A stretch of 64,000 bases of DNA from Paralcaligenes ureilyticus (GCF_004346225.1 NZ_SMAJ01000005.1:62001-126000), one strand, 5' to 3'. Shown: positions 34,697 to 47,372, counted from the stretch's first letter. Translations and numbers: made by a program. The notes: generated by a model from the letters alone, not told the origin.

Positions 34697-36338
34697 TGCC
34701 GCTATACACCGGCCCTTCGCCGCCTTGCGGCGCCACCCACACGATGTTTTGCGTGGGGTCTTTGATGTCGCAGGTTTTACAGTGCACGCAGTTTTGCGCA
34801 TTGATTTGCAGGCGGTCTTCGCCCGTCTCGGTTTTCACGAATTCGTATACTCCGGCGGGGCAATAGCGCGTTTCGGGGCCGCCGTATTTGGCCAGATTGA
34901 CGGAAACCGGAATCGAGGCGTCTTTCAGGGTGAGGTGTATGGGTTCGTTCTCGTCGTGGTTGGTATTGGAAATAAAGACTGAACTGAGACGATCGAAGGT
35001 CAGTTTGCCGTCGGGCTTGGGGTAATCGATGCGGGCGCATTCGGCGGCCGGCTGCAGGTTGGCGTAATCGGGCTTGCTGTGGTGCAGCGTCCAGGGCATT
35101 TTGCCTTTAAGCAACCATTGTTCGACGCCGGTCATGACCGTGGCGATGGTGCGGCCTTTCTTGAACCATTGTTTAAAGTTGCGCGATTTGTTCAGTTCGG
35201 CATATAGCCAGGATTTTTCGAAGGCAGCCGGATAGCCAAGCAATTCATCGTGGCGCCGGTCGGCCTGCAGGGCTTCAAAAGCCGCTTCAGCGGCCAGAGC
35301 GCCGGTTTTAATGGCGGAATGGCTGCCTTTGATGCGCGAGGCGTTCAGTACGCCGGCCTCGCAACCGACCATGACTCCGCCCGGGAAACAGAGCTTGGGC
35401 AAAGAGAGCAGGCCGCCGGCTGTAAGCGACCGGGCTCCGTAAGCGATACGCTTGCCGCCTTCAAAAGTGGGTCGTATGGCAGGATGAGTTTTGTAGCGTT
35501 GGAATTCTTCGAAGGGCGACAGCCACGGATTGGCGTAGTCCAGGCCCACGACTAGACCCACGGCCACCAGATTGTTCGACAAGTGATACAGGAACGACCC
35601 GCCGTACGTGTCGGTGTCGAGCGGCCAGCCTGCGGTGTGCATCACCAGCCCGGGCTGGGACTGGGAGGGGTCGACCTCCCACAGCTCCTTGATGCCGATG
35701 GCATAGCTTTGGGGGTCGCGGCCGGCATCCAGTTTGTAGCGTTCAATGAGCTGACGGCCCAATTGCCCGCGCGAGCCTTCGGCGAAAATCGTATAGCGCG
35801 CAAGCAGCTCCATGCCCGGTTGATAATGATCGGTGTGGGAGCCATCGCGGGCGACACCCATGTCTCCGGTGGCCACGCCTTTTACCGCGCCCGACTCGGT
35901 GTAGAGAATTTCACTGGCCGCAAAGCCGGGGAAGATATCTACGCCCAGTTCTTCAGCCTGCGTGCCCATCCAGCGCGTCAGATCGCCCAATCGCACGATG
36001 TAGTTGCCGTGGTTTTGAAAGCACTGGGGCAGCAGCCAGCCCGGTGTGGAACGGGCTTTTTTCTGGGTCAGGAAAAGAAACTTGTCGGCCGTCACTGCCG
36101 TGTCGAGCGGTGCACCTTTTTCTTTCCAGTCGGGGATGAGCTCGGTGAGTGCCCGCGGATCCATGACCGCCCCGGACAGGATATGAGCGCCGATTTCGGC
36201 GCCTTTTTCCAGGATGCAGACGCTGACTTCACGCTGGTGCTCGGCGGCCAGCTGTTTAAGGCGTATGGCCGTGGCCAGGCCTGCCGGCCCGCCGCCCACG
36301 ACAAGCACATCGTATTCCATTGATTCGCGTTCAGACAT
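34692..36338 (-). CDS. Electron transfer flavoprotein-ubiquinone oxidoreductase
   Basis: A 548-residue membrane-associated flavoprotein passing electrons from ETF (fatty-acid and amino-acid dehydrogenases) to ubiquinone. FAD-binding motif VVGGGPAGLATAIRLKQ at residues about 12-28. The C-terminal 4Fe-4S segment is intact: CPAGVYEF, then CVHCKTCDIKDPTQNIVW. ATG 36338 is used; MEYDVLVVG six residues later is an alternative. The stop codon lies inside a REP unit. ETF subunit genes are not nearby. Confidence 0.95.
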   Translation of the reverse strand: MSERESMEYDVLVVGGGPAGLATAIRLKQLAAEHQREVSVCILEKGAEIGAHILSGAVMDPRALTELIPDWKEKGAPLDTAVTADKFLFLTQKKARSTPGWLLPQCFQNHGNYIVRLGDLTRWMGTQAEELGVDIFPGFAASEILYTESGAVKGVATGDMGVARDGSHTDHYQPGMELLARYTIFAEGSRGQLGRQLIERYKLDAGRDPQSYAIGIKELWEVDPSQSQPGLVMHTAGWPLDTDTYGGSFLYHLSNNLVAVGLVVGLDYANPWLSPFEEFQRYKTHPAIRPTFEGGKRIAYGARSLTAGGLLSLPKLCFPGGVMVGCEAGVLNASRIKGSHSAIKTGALAAEAAFEALQADRRHDELLGYPAAFEKSWLYAELNKSRNFKQWFKKGRTIATVMTGVEQWLLKGKMPWTLHHSKPDYANLQPAAECARIDYPKPDGKLTFDRLSSVFISNTNHDENEPIHLTLKDASIPVSVNLAKYGGPETRYCPAGVYEFVKTETGEDRLQINAQNCVHCKTCDIKDPTQNIVWVAPQGGEGPVYSGM

Positions 36339-36557
36339 TTATAAAAATCTCCCGTGATTTTTGGTATTTCGTATTTTGAAGCGATTCGCCCTGCAAGCCT
36401 GTGAGTTTTGCATGGTCGATTGTATTGCAGTCTGAGTGGCGGTGGCCCGAATCGGGTTGGGGCGGCAGGGTAGGTGTCCTGGAGGCGGTCTGAGGCGTCT
36501 GGGGCTTGCCGTTATACTTGGAATATGGAAGTAATTCATAAAGAGGCAGGTTACGTT

Positions 36558-37055
36558 ATGCAGACACCCGGGTACTCGCCGGAGGGGGTGGCACCCACTA
36601 GGGGTGCCGCTACGTTAGCGCCCGATACGTTGTCGTCCGGCGCACCGCGGATCGGGGGTGTTTTCCATTGGGTCATGCCGGTGCGCTGGGGCGATCTGGA
36701 CGCCTTGAATCATGTCAACAACACGCTCTATTTTCGCTATGCCGAAGAGGCTCGCGTGTGTTTGTTCGCCCAGGCAGGGATCATTTTGCCGTCGACCCGC
36801 GTCGGGGTGCTGGCGCACGCCTCTTTGGATTTTCTAAAGCCTTTGCGGTATCCCTCCACCGCCGTGGTTCGCCTGACGCTCGCCCGGATAGGGCGTTCGA
36901 GCATGGAGCTCGACATGAGCATCGAGTGCGAAGAGGATCCGGGGACGATTTATGCCAAAGGTAAAAATATTATGGTCGGCACCGACTCGGCCAGCGGCAA
37001 GTCTTCGCCCTGGACGGCGTCGGAGCTGGCGGGTTTTGCCCGTTGTTTTGTATGA
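36558..37055 (+). CDS. Acyl-CoA thioesterase (4HBT hotdog fold) with REP-encoded N-terminus
   Basis: ATG 36558 is preferred (GAGGCAGG upstream), giving 165 residues. The hotdog core starts near residue 35 (FHWVMPVRWGDLDALNHVNN), the 4HBT active-site pattern with Asp and Asn-His. It continues with YFRYAEEARVCLF and SLDFLKPLRYPSTAVVRL. Residues about 11-20 (VAPTRGAATL) are translated from a REP unit and the following residues from its spacer. If translation instead begins at GTG 36658 or ATG 36675, the REP is non-coding. Substrate is not known; acyl-CoA hydrolysis fits the neighbouring genes. Confidence 0.85.
   Translation: MQTPGYSPEGVAPTRGAATLAPDTLSSGAPRIGGVFHWVMPVRWGDLDALNHVNNTLYFRYAEEARVCLFAQAGIILPSTRVGVLAHASLDFLKPLRYPSTAVVRLTLARIGRSSMELDMSIECEEDPGTIYAKGKNIMVGTDSASGKSSPWTASELAGFARCFV
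36589..36614 (-). repeat. REP-like unit inside the thioesterase reading frame
   Basis: Minus unit, stem GGCACCC/GGGTGCC, head ending CTACG rather than CTACA and a changed loop (CTAGT read on the minus strand). It is followed at 36615-36633 by a sequence resembling the 19-nt spacer of inverted pairs (TTAGnGnC...CGTT). It reads VAPTRGAATL in the gene's frame. Confidence 0.82.
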
Positions 37056-37117
37056 GGTCCAGTATTGGCTATGCTGGTTGCGTGTGAATTCTTTTCATTT
37101 ATTAAAGGACAGGAGTA

Positions 37118-37816
37118 ATGGATAAAGTCTATGCAAGTGCCGCAGAAGCACTTAAAGGCGTGGTCGCCAACGATCAAACCATTGCCGTAGGCGGCTTTGG
37201 GCTTTGCGGTATTCCCGAAGCATTGATAGCGGCCTTGCGCGATTCGGGTGTGAAGAACCTGACGTGCATCAGCAACAACGCGGGTGTCGATGGCTTTGGT
37301 TTGGGGCAGTTGCTCAACACCCGCCAGGTCAAGAAAATGATTTCCTCGTATGTGGGTGAAAACAAAGAATTCGAACGTCAGTATTTGGCGGGTGAGATCG
37401 AGGTCGAGTTCACGCCGCAGGGCACGTTGGTTGAAAAATTGCGTGCGGGCGGCGCCGGCATTCCGGCTTTTTTTACGCGCACCGGCGTGGGCACCATCGT
37501 GGCCGACGGCAAGGAAGTACGCGAGTTCGACGGTGAAAAATACGTGATGGAGCGTTCGCTGGTGTCCGATGTGTCGCTGGTCAAGGCCTATATGGCCGAT
37601 CGCAGCGGCAATCTGGTGTTTCGCAAAACGGCTCGCAATTACAACCCGAATGTCGCCATGGCGGGCAAGATCACCATTGTCGAGGTGGAAAAGCTGGTCG
37701 ACCTGGGAGAGATCGATCCGGACGCGGTCCATTTGCCGGGTATTTACGTCCATCGGATCGTGGTCAACGCCCACCCCGAAAAGCGTATCGAACAACGCAC
37801 CACCCGCAAAGCATAA
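37118..37816 (+). CDS. scoA: 3-oxoacid CoA-transferase subunit A
   Basis: A 232-residue alpha subunit of succinyl-CoA:3-ketoacid CoA-transferase, which activates acetoacetate with succinyl-CoA. Features: [18 protein letters not shown] near residue 23, [16 protein letters not shown], and a late [25 protein letters not shown] sits just before the ATG. The beta subunit follows after 11 bp. ETF-QO, thioesterase and ScoAB together suggest acyl and ketone-body oxidation. Confidence 0.95.
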   Translation: MDKVYASAAEALKGVVANDQTIAVGGFGLCGIPEALIAALRDSGVKNLTCISNNAGVDGFGLGQLLNTRQVKKMISSYVGENKEFERQYLAGEIEVEFTPQGTLVEKLRAGGAGIPAFFTRTGVGTIVADGKEVREFDGEKYVMERSLVSDVSLVKAYMADRSGNLVFRKTARNYNPNVAMAGKITIVEVEKLVDLGEIDPDAVHLPGIYVHRIVVNAHPEKRIEQRTTRKA

Positions 37817-37827
37817 GGAGAGCAATA

Positions 37828-38481
37828 ATGGCCTGGAATCGTGATGAAATGGCGGCGCGCGCCGCTCGTGAACTGCAAGACGGTTTTTATGTCAATCTGG
37901 GTATCGGTCTGCCCACGCTGGTGGCCAACCATGTGCCCAAAGGGGTCGAGGTGTGGCTGCAGTCCGAAAACGGCTTGCTGGGCATAGGCCCTTTTCCCAC
38001 CGATGACGAAATCGACGCCGATTTGATCAATGCGGGCAAGCAAACCATTACAACGCTGCCGGGGTCGTCGATCTTCTCGTCGGCCGACTCGTTTGCCATG
38101 ATCCGCGGGGGCAAGGTCAATCTGGCCATCCTGGGCGCCATGCAGGTGTCTGAAACCGGCGATCTGGCCAATTGGATGATTCCCGGGAAAATGATCAAGG
38201 GCATGGGGGGCGCCATGGACCTGGTGGCCGGAGTGAGCAAGGTCGTCGTGCTGATGGAACATGTGGCGCGTAAGAAAGACGGCACCGAAGACATCAAGCT
38301 GCTGCCCGAGTGCACCTTGCCGCTGACCGGGGTGGGCGTGGTCAAGCTGATCATTACCGATCTGGGCGTGATGGAAGTCACCCCCAATGGGCTGAAGCTT
38401 ACCGAACTGGCGCCTGGCGTCACGGTGGCCGAGGTTCAGGCCAAAACAAAGGCACGGCTCGACGTGTCCGCCGTCGCGTAA
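37828..38481 (+). CDS. scoB: 3-oxoacid CoA-transferase subunit B
   Basis: A 217-residue beta subunit. The catalytic Glu is in [15 protein letters not shown], and [19 protein letters not shown] and [20 protein letters not shown] are standard ScoB stretches. AAGGAG lies 7 nt before the ATG. It is followed after 15 bp by pepP. Confidence 0.96.
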   Translation: MAWNRDEMAARAARELQDGFYVNLGIGLPTLVANHVPKGVEVWLQSENGLLGIGPFPTDDEIDADLINAGKQTITTLPGSSIFSSADSFAMIRGGKVNLAILGAMQVSETGDLANWMIPGKMIKGMGGAMDLVAGVSKVVVLMEHVARKKDGTEDIKLLPECTLPLTGVGVVKLIITDLGVMEVTPNGLKLTELAPGVTVAEVQAKTKARLDVSAVA

Positions 38482-38496
38482 AAAAAAGGAAAGTTT

Positions 38497-40290
38497 GTGG
38501 TCAATTCAGTTTTTGCCCAACGCATCGCGGCCTTGCGCGCGGCCATGTCCGCACAGAAGATCGATGCTTGCATCGTGCCGTCGTCCGATCCCCATTCTTC
38601 CGAATACCTGCCCGAGCACTGGCAGGCGCGCAGTTGGCTAAGTGGCTTTGACGGCTCGGCCGGCACGCTGGTCGTTACGGCGCAGTTTGCGGGAGTATGG
38701 ACCGACAGCCGGTATTGGGTGCAGGCCGAGCAGGTTCTGGCCGGCACGGGTATCCAGACCATGCGGGCGGGCGCCGACGGGGTGTTGGGCTTTGTCGATT
38801 GGCTTGCCGCCGAATTGCCGCGGGGCAGCCGCGTAGGCGTCGACGGCCAGGTGCTTAATCTGCAGGCCTACAGGCAGTGGCAGGCCGACCTGGGCCAGAA
38901 AGGGATTGTGCTGGTGAGCGATCAGGATGTCGTCGATACGATTTGGCCGGAACGCAGCCCCTTGCCCGTGGCGGCCGTTTATGAACATGTGGCTCCGTTT
39001 GCCTGTCGCAGCCGGGCCGTCAACCTGGCGGCGGTGCGCACCGCCATGGCCACGCACAAGGCCGATTGGCACTGGGTCTCGTCGCTGGACGATATCGCCT
39101 GGATTTTCAACCTGCGCGGCAGTGATGTCTCGTACAACCCGGTATTTCTTGCTCATGCCCTGATCGGCCGCGATACTGCGCGTTTATTTGTGGCGCCCGA
39201 GAAAATCGATACCGCCCTGCGGGCGACGCTGGGCCGCGATGGGGTGCAGATCGAACCCTATGCGCAGGCCGGCGCTGCTTTGGCGGCTTTGCCCGAGGGC
39301 CAGGTTTTGCTGGTCGACCCGGCACGCACGACTGTGGGCGTGTTGGCCGCAGCCGCCTATGTCGGTCAGGTCGAGGCTGTCAACCCGTCGCATTTGCTTA
39401 AGTCGCGCAAGACCGAGGCTGAACTGGCCCAGGTGAGAAACGCCATGGAGCAGGACGGTGCGGCCTTGTGCGAGTTCTTCGCCTGGTTCGAATCGGCGCA
39501 GGGCAAGCAAACCATTACTGAACTGACCGTCGATGAAGAGATCTGCGCGGCGCGGGCACGCCAGGCCAACTTCGTGTCTCCCAGCTTCGGCACCATTGCT
39601 GCCTTTAACGCCAATGGCGCCATGCCGCACTATCACGCCACCCAGGCTTCGCACGCCGAGATTCGCGGCGATGGCATGTTACTGATCGACTCGGGTGGCC
39701 AATATAAAGGCGGCACGACGGACATTACACGCGTGGTGCCGGTGGGCCAGCCTTCTGTGGAGCAGCGGCGCGACTATACGGCAGTCTTGAAGGGCATGGT
39801 GGCGCTTTCGCAGGCGGTATTTCCGCGCGGCACGGCCTCGCCGTCGCTGGATGCGATTGCGCGTTTGCCGATCTGGCAGGCGGGCGCCGAGTATGGGCAT
39901 GGCACGGGTCACGGCGTGGGCTATTTTTTAAATGTGCACGAAGGCCCGCAAGTCATTTCCTATCGCACGCCGATCAAGCCCAATATGGGTATGGAGCCGG
40001 GCATGATCACCTCCAACGAACCGGGTTTGTATCGTCCCGGACGCTGGGGCATCCGGATCGAAAACCTGACCGTCGCCCGCCCCGCGATGACGACCGAGTT
40101 TGGCGAATTCCTGAAGTTTGAAACGCTCACGCTGTGCCCGATTGACACTCGCCTGATCGAGCGCAGCCTGCTGACCGAACCCGAAATTTCGTGGCTCAAT
40201 GGCTACCATGCCGAGGTTCGGGCTCGTTTGCTGCCCAGGGTACGTGATGCGGCCAAACAGTGGCTGCTGCTGCGTACGCAGCCGCTGTAG
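38497..40290 (+). CDS. pepP: Xaa-Pro aminopeptidase (M24B, long form)
   Basis: Starts at GTG 38497 with AAGGAAAG upstream; 597 residues, the long aminopeptidase P form with two creatinase-like N-terminal domains (about 5-300) and a pita-bread catalytic domain. Metal ligands are in LLIDSGGQYKGGTTDITR (two Asp), GHGTGHGVGYFLNVHEGP (His), TSNEPGLYRPG (Glu) and GIRIENLTV (Glu). It removes N-terminal residues before Pro. It probably shares the scoAB transcript. Confidence 0.93.
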   Translation: MVNSVFAQRIAALRAAMSAQKIDACIVPSSDPHSSEYLPEHWQARSWLSGFDGSAGTLVVTAQFAGVWTDSRYWVQAEQVLAGTGIQTMRAGADGVLGFVDWLAAELPRGSRVGVDGQVLNLQAYRQWQADLGQKGIVLVSDQDVVDTIWPERSPLPVAAVYEHVAPFACRSRAVNLAAVRTAMATHKADWHWVSSLDDIAWIFNLRGSDVSYNPVFLAHALIGRDTARLFVAPEKIDTALRATLGRDGVQIEPYAQAGAALAALPEGQVLLVDPARTTVGVLAAAAYVGQVEAVNPSHLLKSRKTEAELAQVRNAMEQDGAALCEFFAWFESAQGKQTITELTVDEEICAARARQANFVSPSFGTIAAFNANGAMPHYHATQASHAEIRGDGMLLIDSGGQYKGGTTDITRVVPVGQPSVEQRRDYTAVLKGMVALSQAVFPRGTASPSLDAIARLPIWQAGAEYGHGTGHGVGYFLNVHEGPQVISYRTPIKPNMGMEPGMITSNEPGLYRPGRWGIRIENLTVARPAMTTEFGEFLKFETLTLCPIDTRLIERSLLTEPEISWLNGYHAEVRARLLPRVRDAAKQWLLLRTQPL

Positions 40291-42024
<1,734 letters not shown>

Positions 42025-42050
42025 GCGGCGAAGGCATATCGAGGGTTCCG

Positions 42051-42905
42051 ATGAAACTATGCGGCTTTGAAGTGGGCCTGGATCAGCCCTTTTTCCTGAT
42101 TGCCGGCCCGTGTGTGATCGAGTCCCGGCAGATGGCCTTTGATACGGCGGGACGGCTTGTCGAGATTACTCGCAAGCTGGGTATCCCTTTTATTTATAAA
42201 AGCTCGTTCGACAAGGCCAATCGCAGTTCGGGGCTTTCGTACCGGGGCCCGGGCATGAGCGAAGGCCTGCAGATTCTGGCCGATGTGCGTGCGGACCTGG
42301 GTGTTCCGGTGCTGACCGATGTACATGATATTGGGCAGATAGCGGATGTGGCGGCGGCGGTCGATGTGTTGCAGACACCCGCCTTCCTGTGCCGTCAGAC
42401 CGATTTTATCCATGCCTGCGCGGCGAGCGGAAAGCCGGTCAATATCAAGAAAGGCCAGTTTCTTGCGCCGCACGATATGACGCAGGTGGTCGCCAAGGCG
42501 CGGGCTGCCGCTATTGCCGCGGGCGGCGATGGCGACACCATCATGGTATGCGAGCGCGGCGCGTCGTTTGGCTATAACAATTTGGTGTCGGACATGCGTT
42601 CTTTGGCGATTATGCGCGAGACGGGCTGCCCGGTTGTGTTCGATGCGACGCATTCGGTGCAGCTGCCGGGCGGGCAGGGCACGTCGTCCGGCGGGCAGCG
42701 TGAGTTTGTGCCTGTGCTGGCGCGAGCGGCGGTGGCGGTGGGGGTGGCGGGCCTGTTCATGGAAACCCATCCCAAACCTTGTGAGGCTTTGTCCGATGGC
42801 CCCAATGCGGTGCCTTTGCAGCATATGGAGGCGTTGCTGGAGTCATTGCTGGCCATTGATCGCAGTGTTAAAAAAAGCGGGTTTATAGAAGACCAGTTTG
42901 ATTGA
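42051..42905 (+). CDS. kdsA: 3-deoxy-8-phosphooctulonate synthase (Kdo-8-P synthase)
   Basis: Start at ATG 42051 with GAGGG 5 nt upstream, giving 284 residues, the usual KdsA length; an in-frame GTG at 42021 overlaps pyrG and is less likely. It condenses PEP with arabinose 5-phosphate for the LPS core. Motifs: [70 protein letters not shown]. Confidence 0.96.
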   Translation: MKLCGFEVGLDQPFFLIAGPCVIESRQMAFDTAGRLVEITRKLGIPFIYKSSFDKANRSSGLSYRGPGMSEGLQILADVRADLGVPVLTDVHDIGQIADVAAAVDVLQTPAFLCRQTDFIHACAASGKPVNIKKGQFLAPHDMTQVVAKARAAAIAAGGDGDTIMVCERGASFGYNNLVSDMRSLAIMRETGCPVVFDATHSVQLPGGQGTSSGGQREFVPVLARAAVAVGVAGLFMETHPKPCEALSDGPNAVPLQHMEALLESLLAIDRSVKKSGFIEDQFD

Positions 42906-42964
42906 GGCTGTATTGGCTTAGACTGTGTCGATTGAGACTGTGGGAATAGTTTGGCGAGACATTT

Positions 42965-43249
42965 ATGACTGCGTACCTTATTGCCAATATTGATGTGACC
43001 AAGCCGGAGCGCTATGAGGAATACAAGCGGTTCTCTTCGTTGGCGATGAGCTCCTGCGGCGCCAAGGTTTTGGTTCGGGGCGGCAAGTGCGAGGGCCTGG
43101 AGGGCGATACGCCGGCGCGCACGGTTGTGCTGGAGTTTGCGTCGATGGCGGCTGCCAGGGCGTTTTATAACTCGGCCCAGTATCGCCGTGCCCGCAATGC
43201 GCGCGAGGGCGCTGCCAATATGACTATGTATATCGTCGAAGGCGTGTAG
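42965..43249 (+). CDS. DUF1330 family protein
   Basis: A 94-residue dimeric alpha-beta barrel protein: AYLIANIDVTKPERYEEYKR at the N-terminus, VLEFASMAAARAFYNSAQYR in the middle, and a final NMTMYIVEGV. This matches DUF1330, function unknown. It normally lies between kdsA and eno in relatives. Its stop TAG (43247-43249) is part of a REP unit head. Confidence 0.88.
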   Translation: MTAYLIANIDVTKPERYEEYKRFSSLAMSSCGAKVLVRGGKCEGLEGDTPARTVVLEFASMAAARAFYNSAQYRRARNAREGAANMTMYIVEGV

Positions 43250-43270
43250 CGCCACCCCTTGTGGGTGGCA
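43245..43270 (+). repeat. REP-like unit supplying the DUF1330 stop codon
   Basis: Plus unit, stem GCCACCC/GGGTGGC. Its TGTAG head contains the TAG stop of the DUF1330 gene. Confidence 0.9.
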
Positions 43271-43320
43271 TTCGCTGCAGGTGGCATTTTTTCGTATCAA
43301 CCCTATCCGCGTAAAACCTT

Positions 43321-43561
43321 CTAGCCCCGCATCGCGGCCGGTCAAGGCGGATCGGGCTCTGACGTGCACGGTCATGGCTGCGCCATGACTTCCCGCGCGC
43401 AGGGCCGGCTTTGGGGCGGCGTGCGAACTCGTGGGGCGATCAGTCCACTGGACTGATCGCAAACGTCCCACTCAAACAGCGCACGCCTTGCATCCCCAAA
43501 GCCGGCCCTGCGCGCGGCGTGCCCGAATCGCCCGCCCCACCTTGACCGCCCACGACGCTAG
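43321..43561. repeat. Large palindromic hairpin element, copy B
   Basis: A 241-nt homologue of the element at 9779-10008. Outer arms CTAGC/GCTAG and CCGGTCAAGG against CCTTGACCG; internal GGCCGGCTTTGGGG/CCCCAAAGCCGGCC; apical GCGATCAGTCC/GGACTGATCGC. Compared with copy A, paired positions change together. It occupies most of the 43250-43793 gap, together with REP units and a promoter; no gene is seen there. Confidence 0.85.
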
Positions 43562-43596
43562 CGGTGGCGATGTTTGTCGCTGACGTTCGTTGCTCA

Positions 43597-43686
43597 TGTA
43601 GTGGCAGCCCTTGTGGCTGCCAAATCGTTGATAATCACCGCGCTATTTTTAGAACGCCGATGGCAGCCACAAGGGCTGCCACTACA
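43597..43686. repeat. Tail-to-tail REP-like pair (TGTAGTG subtype)
   Basis: Plus unit 43597-43622 and minus unit 43661-43686, both with stem GGCAGCC/GGCTGCC and TAGTG heads. The 38-nt spacer (AATCGTTGATA...TATTTTT) resembles the spacer at 51324-51364. Confidence 0.9.
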
Positions 43687-43727
43687 ACGCCTACCCGCTC
43701 CCTAATTCAGCACATAAGGGTAATCCC

Positions 43728-43770
43728 TTGTATTTAATCCAGGTTCCCGGTAGAATTATTGACTTGTCAA
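43728..43770 (+). promoter_or_regulatory. Predicted promoter and MarR-type operator of the MFS-marR operon
   Basis: -35 TTGTAT (43728-43733), 17-bp spacer, -10 TAGAAT (43751-43756). A near-perfect dyad TTGACTTGTCAA (43759-43770) sits right after the -10, near the expected transcription start. This is a typical place and shape for a MarR-family repressor site, and a marR gene lies in the operon, so autoregulation is likely. Confidence 0.6.
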
Positions 43771-43793
43771 TGATTGTGGTATCAAGGTATTTC

Positions 43794-45392
43794 ATGGCCC
43801 CCATTGCAGCAACTGGCGCGACCGATAGCGGGCGTGTTTTGTCAGTACGTCAATCATTGTTGGCGATGGTGGGGTTGTGCTTTGTCACCATGATGGTGGC
43901 GATTGATCAGACGGTTGTGGGCACGGCGCTGCCTACTATCGTCGCTGAACTCAATGGCTTTGAGCTTTATGCCTGGGTGGCCACGTCTTATCTGTTGACT
44001 TCGGTGATTACCGTGCCCATATTCGGACGTCTGGGTGATTATTACGGCCGCAAGCGATTTGTCATGGCGTCGATCGTGCTGTTTAGCGCCGCTTCAGCCT
44101 TGTGCGGCATGTCCAATTCCATGCTGCAACTGGTGCTGGCGCGCGCTTTGCAGGGGATAGGCGGTGGCATGCTGGTGGGCACGGCGTTTGCCTGCATCCC
44201 CGATTTGTTTCCCGATTCCCATGTGCGTTTGCGCTGGCAGGTGTTGTTTAGCGCTGCATTTGGCATTGCCAATGCCATTGGGCCATCGCTGGGTGGATTT
44301 CTTACGCAGTACGCCGGCTGGCGCTCGGTGTTCTATGTGAATTTGCCGGTAGGTTTGCTTAGCCTGTGGTTCGTATGGCGTTACCTGCCACTGATTCGCC
44401 AGATTCAGACCAGCCATATACGTCTGGATTGGCAAGGGGCGCTGCTGGTCGCTCTGGGTCTGGGCAGCCTGCAGTTGCTTGTCGAATTTCTGCCGGGGCA
44501 AGGCTTTAATTTGTCCATGATGTGGTTGTGTCTGTTTAGCGTGATCACGTTTGTGGCTTTGTTTTACTGGGAGAGGCGTTGTCCCGAGCCGCTGCTGCCC
44601 ATTGAAATGTTCCGCAACAAAAGCCTGGCGGCTCTGTTTTGTCTATCGCTGTTCGCCGGCTTTACGATGTTTGCGATTTTGTTTTATTTGCCCCTGCTGC
44701 TGCAGGGTGGGTTTGGCCTGACGCCTCAAAAAGCGGGTGTGCTGATTACGCCGCTGGTGGTGTGCATTACCGTGGGAAGCATCACCAATAGTCGTATTAT
44801 CACGCGCATTCCCAACCCTAATGCGATGCTGTATGCGGGGTTTGCGCTGATGGCGATGTGTTGCCTGGGAATTATCGCCATGCATCAGGCGACCGCCACC
44901 TGGATCATTGTCGTATATATGGTGCTGGGCGGCCTGGGCCTGGGCTTTGTCATGCCGAACCTGACTGTTTTCGCTCAAGAGACGGCCGGACGCTCGCATC
45001 TGGGCATTGCCACGGCTTTGCTGCAATCGGTGCGCATGATAGGCGGGATGCTGGGCACGGCTATTGTCGGCACTTTGGTTACCCACTATTACATAAGCGG
45101 AGTCCGGCAGGCCACGCAGGGGCAGCCGTCGGCGGCATGGCTTAAAACCCTGGAAGATCCGCAGGTACTGGTGAATGATGTAGTGCAAAATGGCTTTTTG
45201 ACGCATATGCATGCCTTAAGTCTGGACGGCGGCGTGCTGCTTGAGGCGGCCCGGGTGTCGCTGGTTGATGCGGTCCATTCGGGCGTCATGCTGGCTTTGG
45301 TGGTGACGCTTGTTGCCTTTGTGTGGGTACGGCGGGTGCCGCCCATAAAGTTATCACGCAGCGTGAAGGTCAATGTGCCGGTGGGAGAATAG
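43794..45392 (+). CDS. MFS drug exporter, EmrB/QacA (DHA2) type
   Basis: Start at ATG 43794 with AAGG upstream; upstream in-frame codons fall in the promoter and operator. A 532-residue protein with about 14 helices. DHA2 motifs: MMVAIDQTVVGTALPTIVAE near residue 30, GRLGDYYGRKR (motif A), GGGMLVGTAFACIPDLF, and a long last helix. It probably exports toxic or aromatic compounds by proton antiport. The marR gene follows after 2 bp. Confidence 0.9.
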   Translation: MAPIAATGATDSGRVLSVRQSLLAMVGLCFVTMMVAIDQTVVGTALPTIVAELNGFELYAWVATSYLLTSVITVPIFGRLGDYYGRKRFVMASIVLFSAASALCGMSNSMLQLVLARALQGIGGGMLVGTAFACIPDLFPDSHVRLRWQVLFSAAFGIANAIGPSLGGFLTQYAGWRSVFYVNLPVGLLSLWFVWRYLPLIRQIQTSHIRLDWQGALLVALGLGSLQLLVEFLPGQGFNLSMMWLCLFSVITFVALFYWERRCPEPLLPIEMFRNKSLAALFCLSLFAGFTMFAILFYLPLLLQGGFGLTPQKAGVLITPLVVCITVGSITNSRIITRIPNPNAMLYAGFALMAMCCLGIIAMHQATATWIIVVYMVLGGLGLGFVMPNLTVFAQETAGRSHLGIATALLQSVRMIGGMLGTAIVGTLVTHYYISGVRQATQGQPSAAWLKTLEDPQVLVNDVVQNGFLTHMHALSLDGGVLLEAARVSLVDAVHSGVMLALVVTLVAFVWVRRVPPIKLSRSVKVNVPVGE

Positions 45393-45394
45393 CG

Positions 45395-45850
45395 ATGCCC
45401 GATGATGATTTCCCGCAGATCAAGGTTTTGCAGAAGTTGGGACGCACCTATCGGGCGTTGCTGGCGGCTTTCGATGCCAGTATCGGTCAGCCCATGCCGC
45501 GTTGGCGCGTGCTGCTGATGTTGTACCAGCAGGGTGAGACATCGCAAAAGAAACTGGCCGAGGCGTTGCGCATGGATCCGGCCTCTTTAACGCGCCAGAT
45601 CAAGACCATCGAACGTTTGGGGTGGGTCGAGCGTCACAGCGATGCACGGGATAATCGTCTGACCAATGTCGTGTTGAGCACGGCCGGCGCCGCCGTGGTG
45701 GAGCAGACCATGCCTCGTCGTATCGAATTCATTCAGCGGGTGCTCACAGACTTGTCTTTAAACGACCTGGCGGCATTGGGCGCCATGCTCGATCGGCTGG
45801 ACGAGCGGCTGCGCGATGAAACAGGCCGGGCTGCGCACAGTAAAGGTTGA
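45395..45850 (+). CDS. MarR-family transcriptional regulator
   Basis: Start at ATG 45395, preceded by GGGAGAA; 151 residues. The winged helix core is visible (PRWRVLLMLYQQGETSQKKL, then LAEALRMDPASLTRQIKTIE and RHSDARDNRLTNVVLST with the wing Asp-Arg pair). It is co-transcribed with the MFS exporter and probably represses it by binding the dyad at 43759-43770; phenolic or drug ligands would relieve this. Confidence 0.9.
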   Translation: MPDDDFPQIKVLQKLGRTYRALLAAFDASIGQPMPRWRVLLMLYQQGETSQKKLAEALRMDPASLTRQIKTIERLGWVERHSDARDNRLTNVVLSTAGAAVVEQTMPRRIEFIQRVLTDLSLNDLAALGAMLDRLDERLRDETGRAAHSKG

Positions 45851-45971
45851 AGCCGGAACCGTCGCGTGAATACAAAAAATCACTATTGGCGCGCGCAATC
45901 CGGGCCTTAACCGGGATTGGGCAGGTACAATCGGGCGGTTAACCGATTTTTCGCTTCGGACGCAAGGCTGA

Positions 45972-47300
<1,329 letters not shown>

Positions 47301-47372
47301 CGTGGCTGCCCGGCCTCGCCGCCGGGCTGAAAGTAGTCGATCTGCACATTTACAAGAGCCGTTTCCCAAAAC

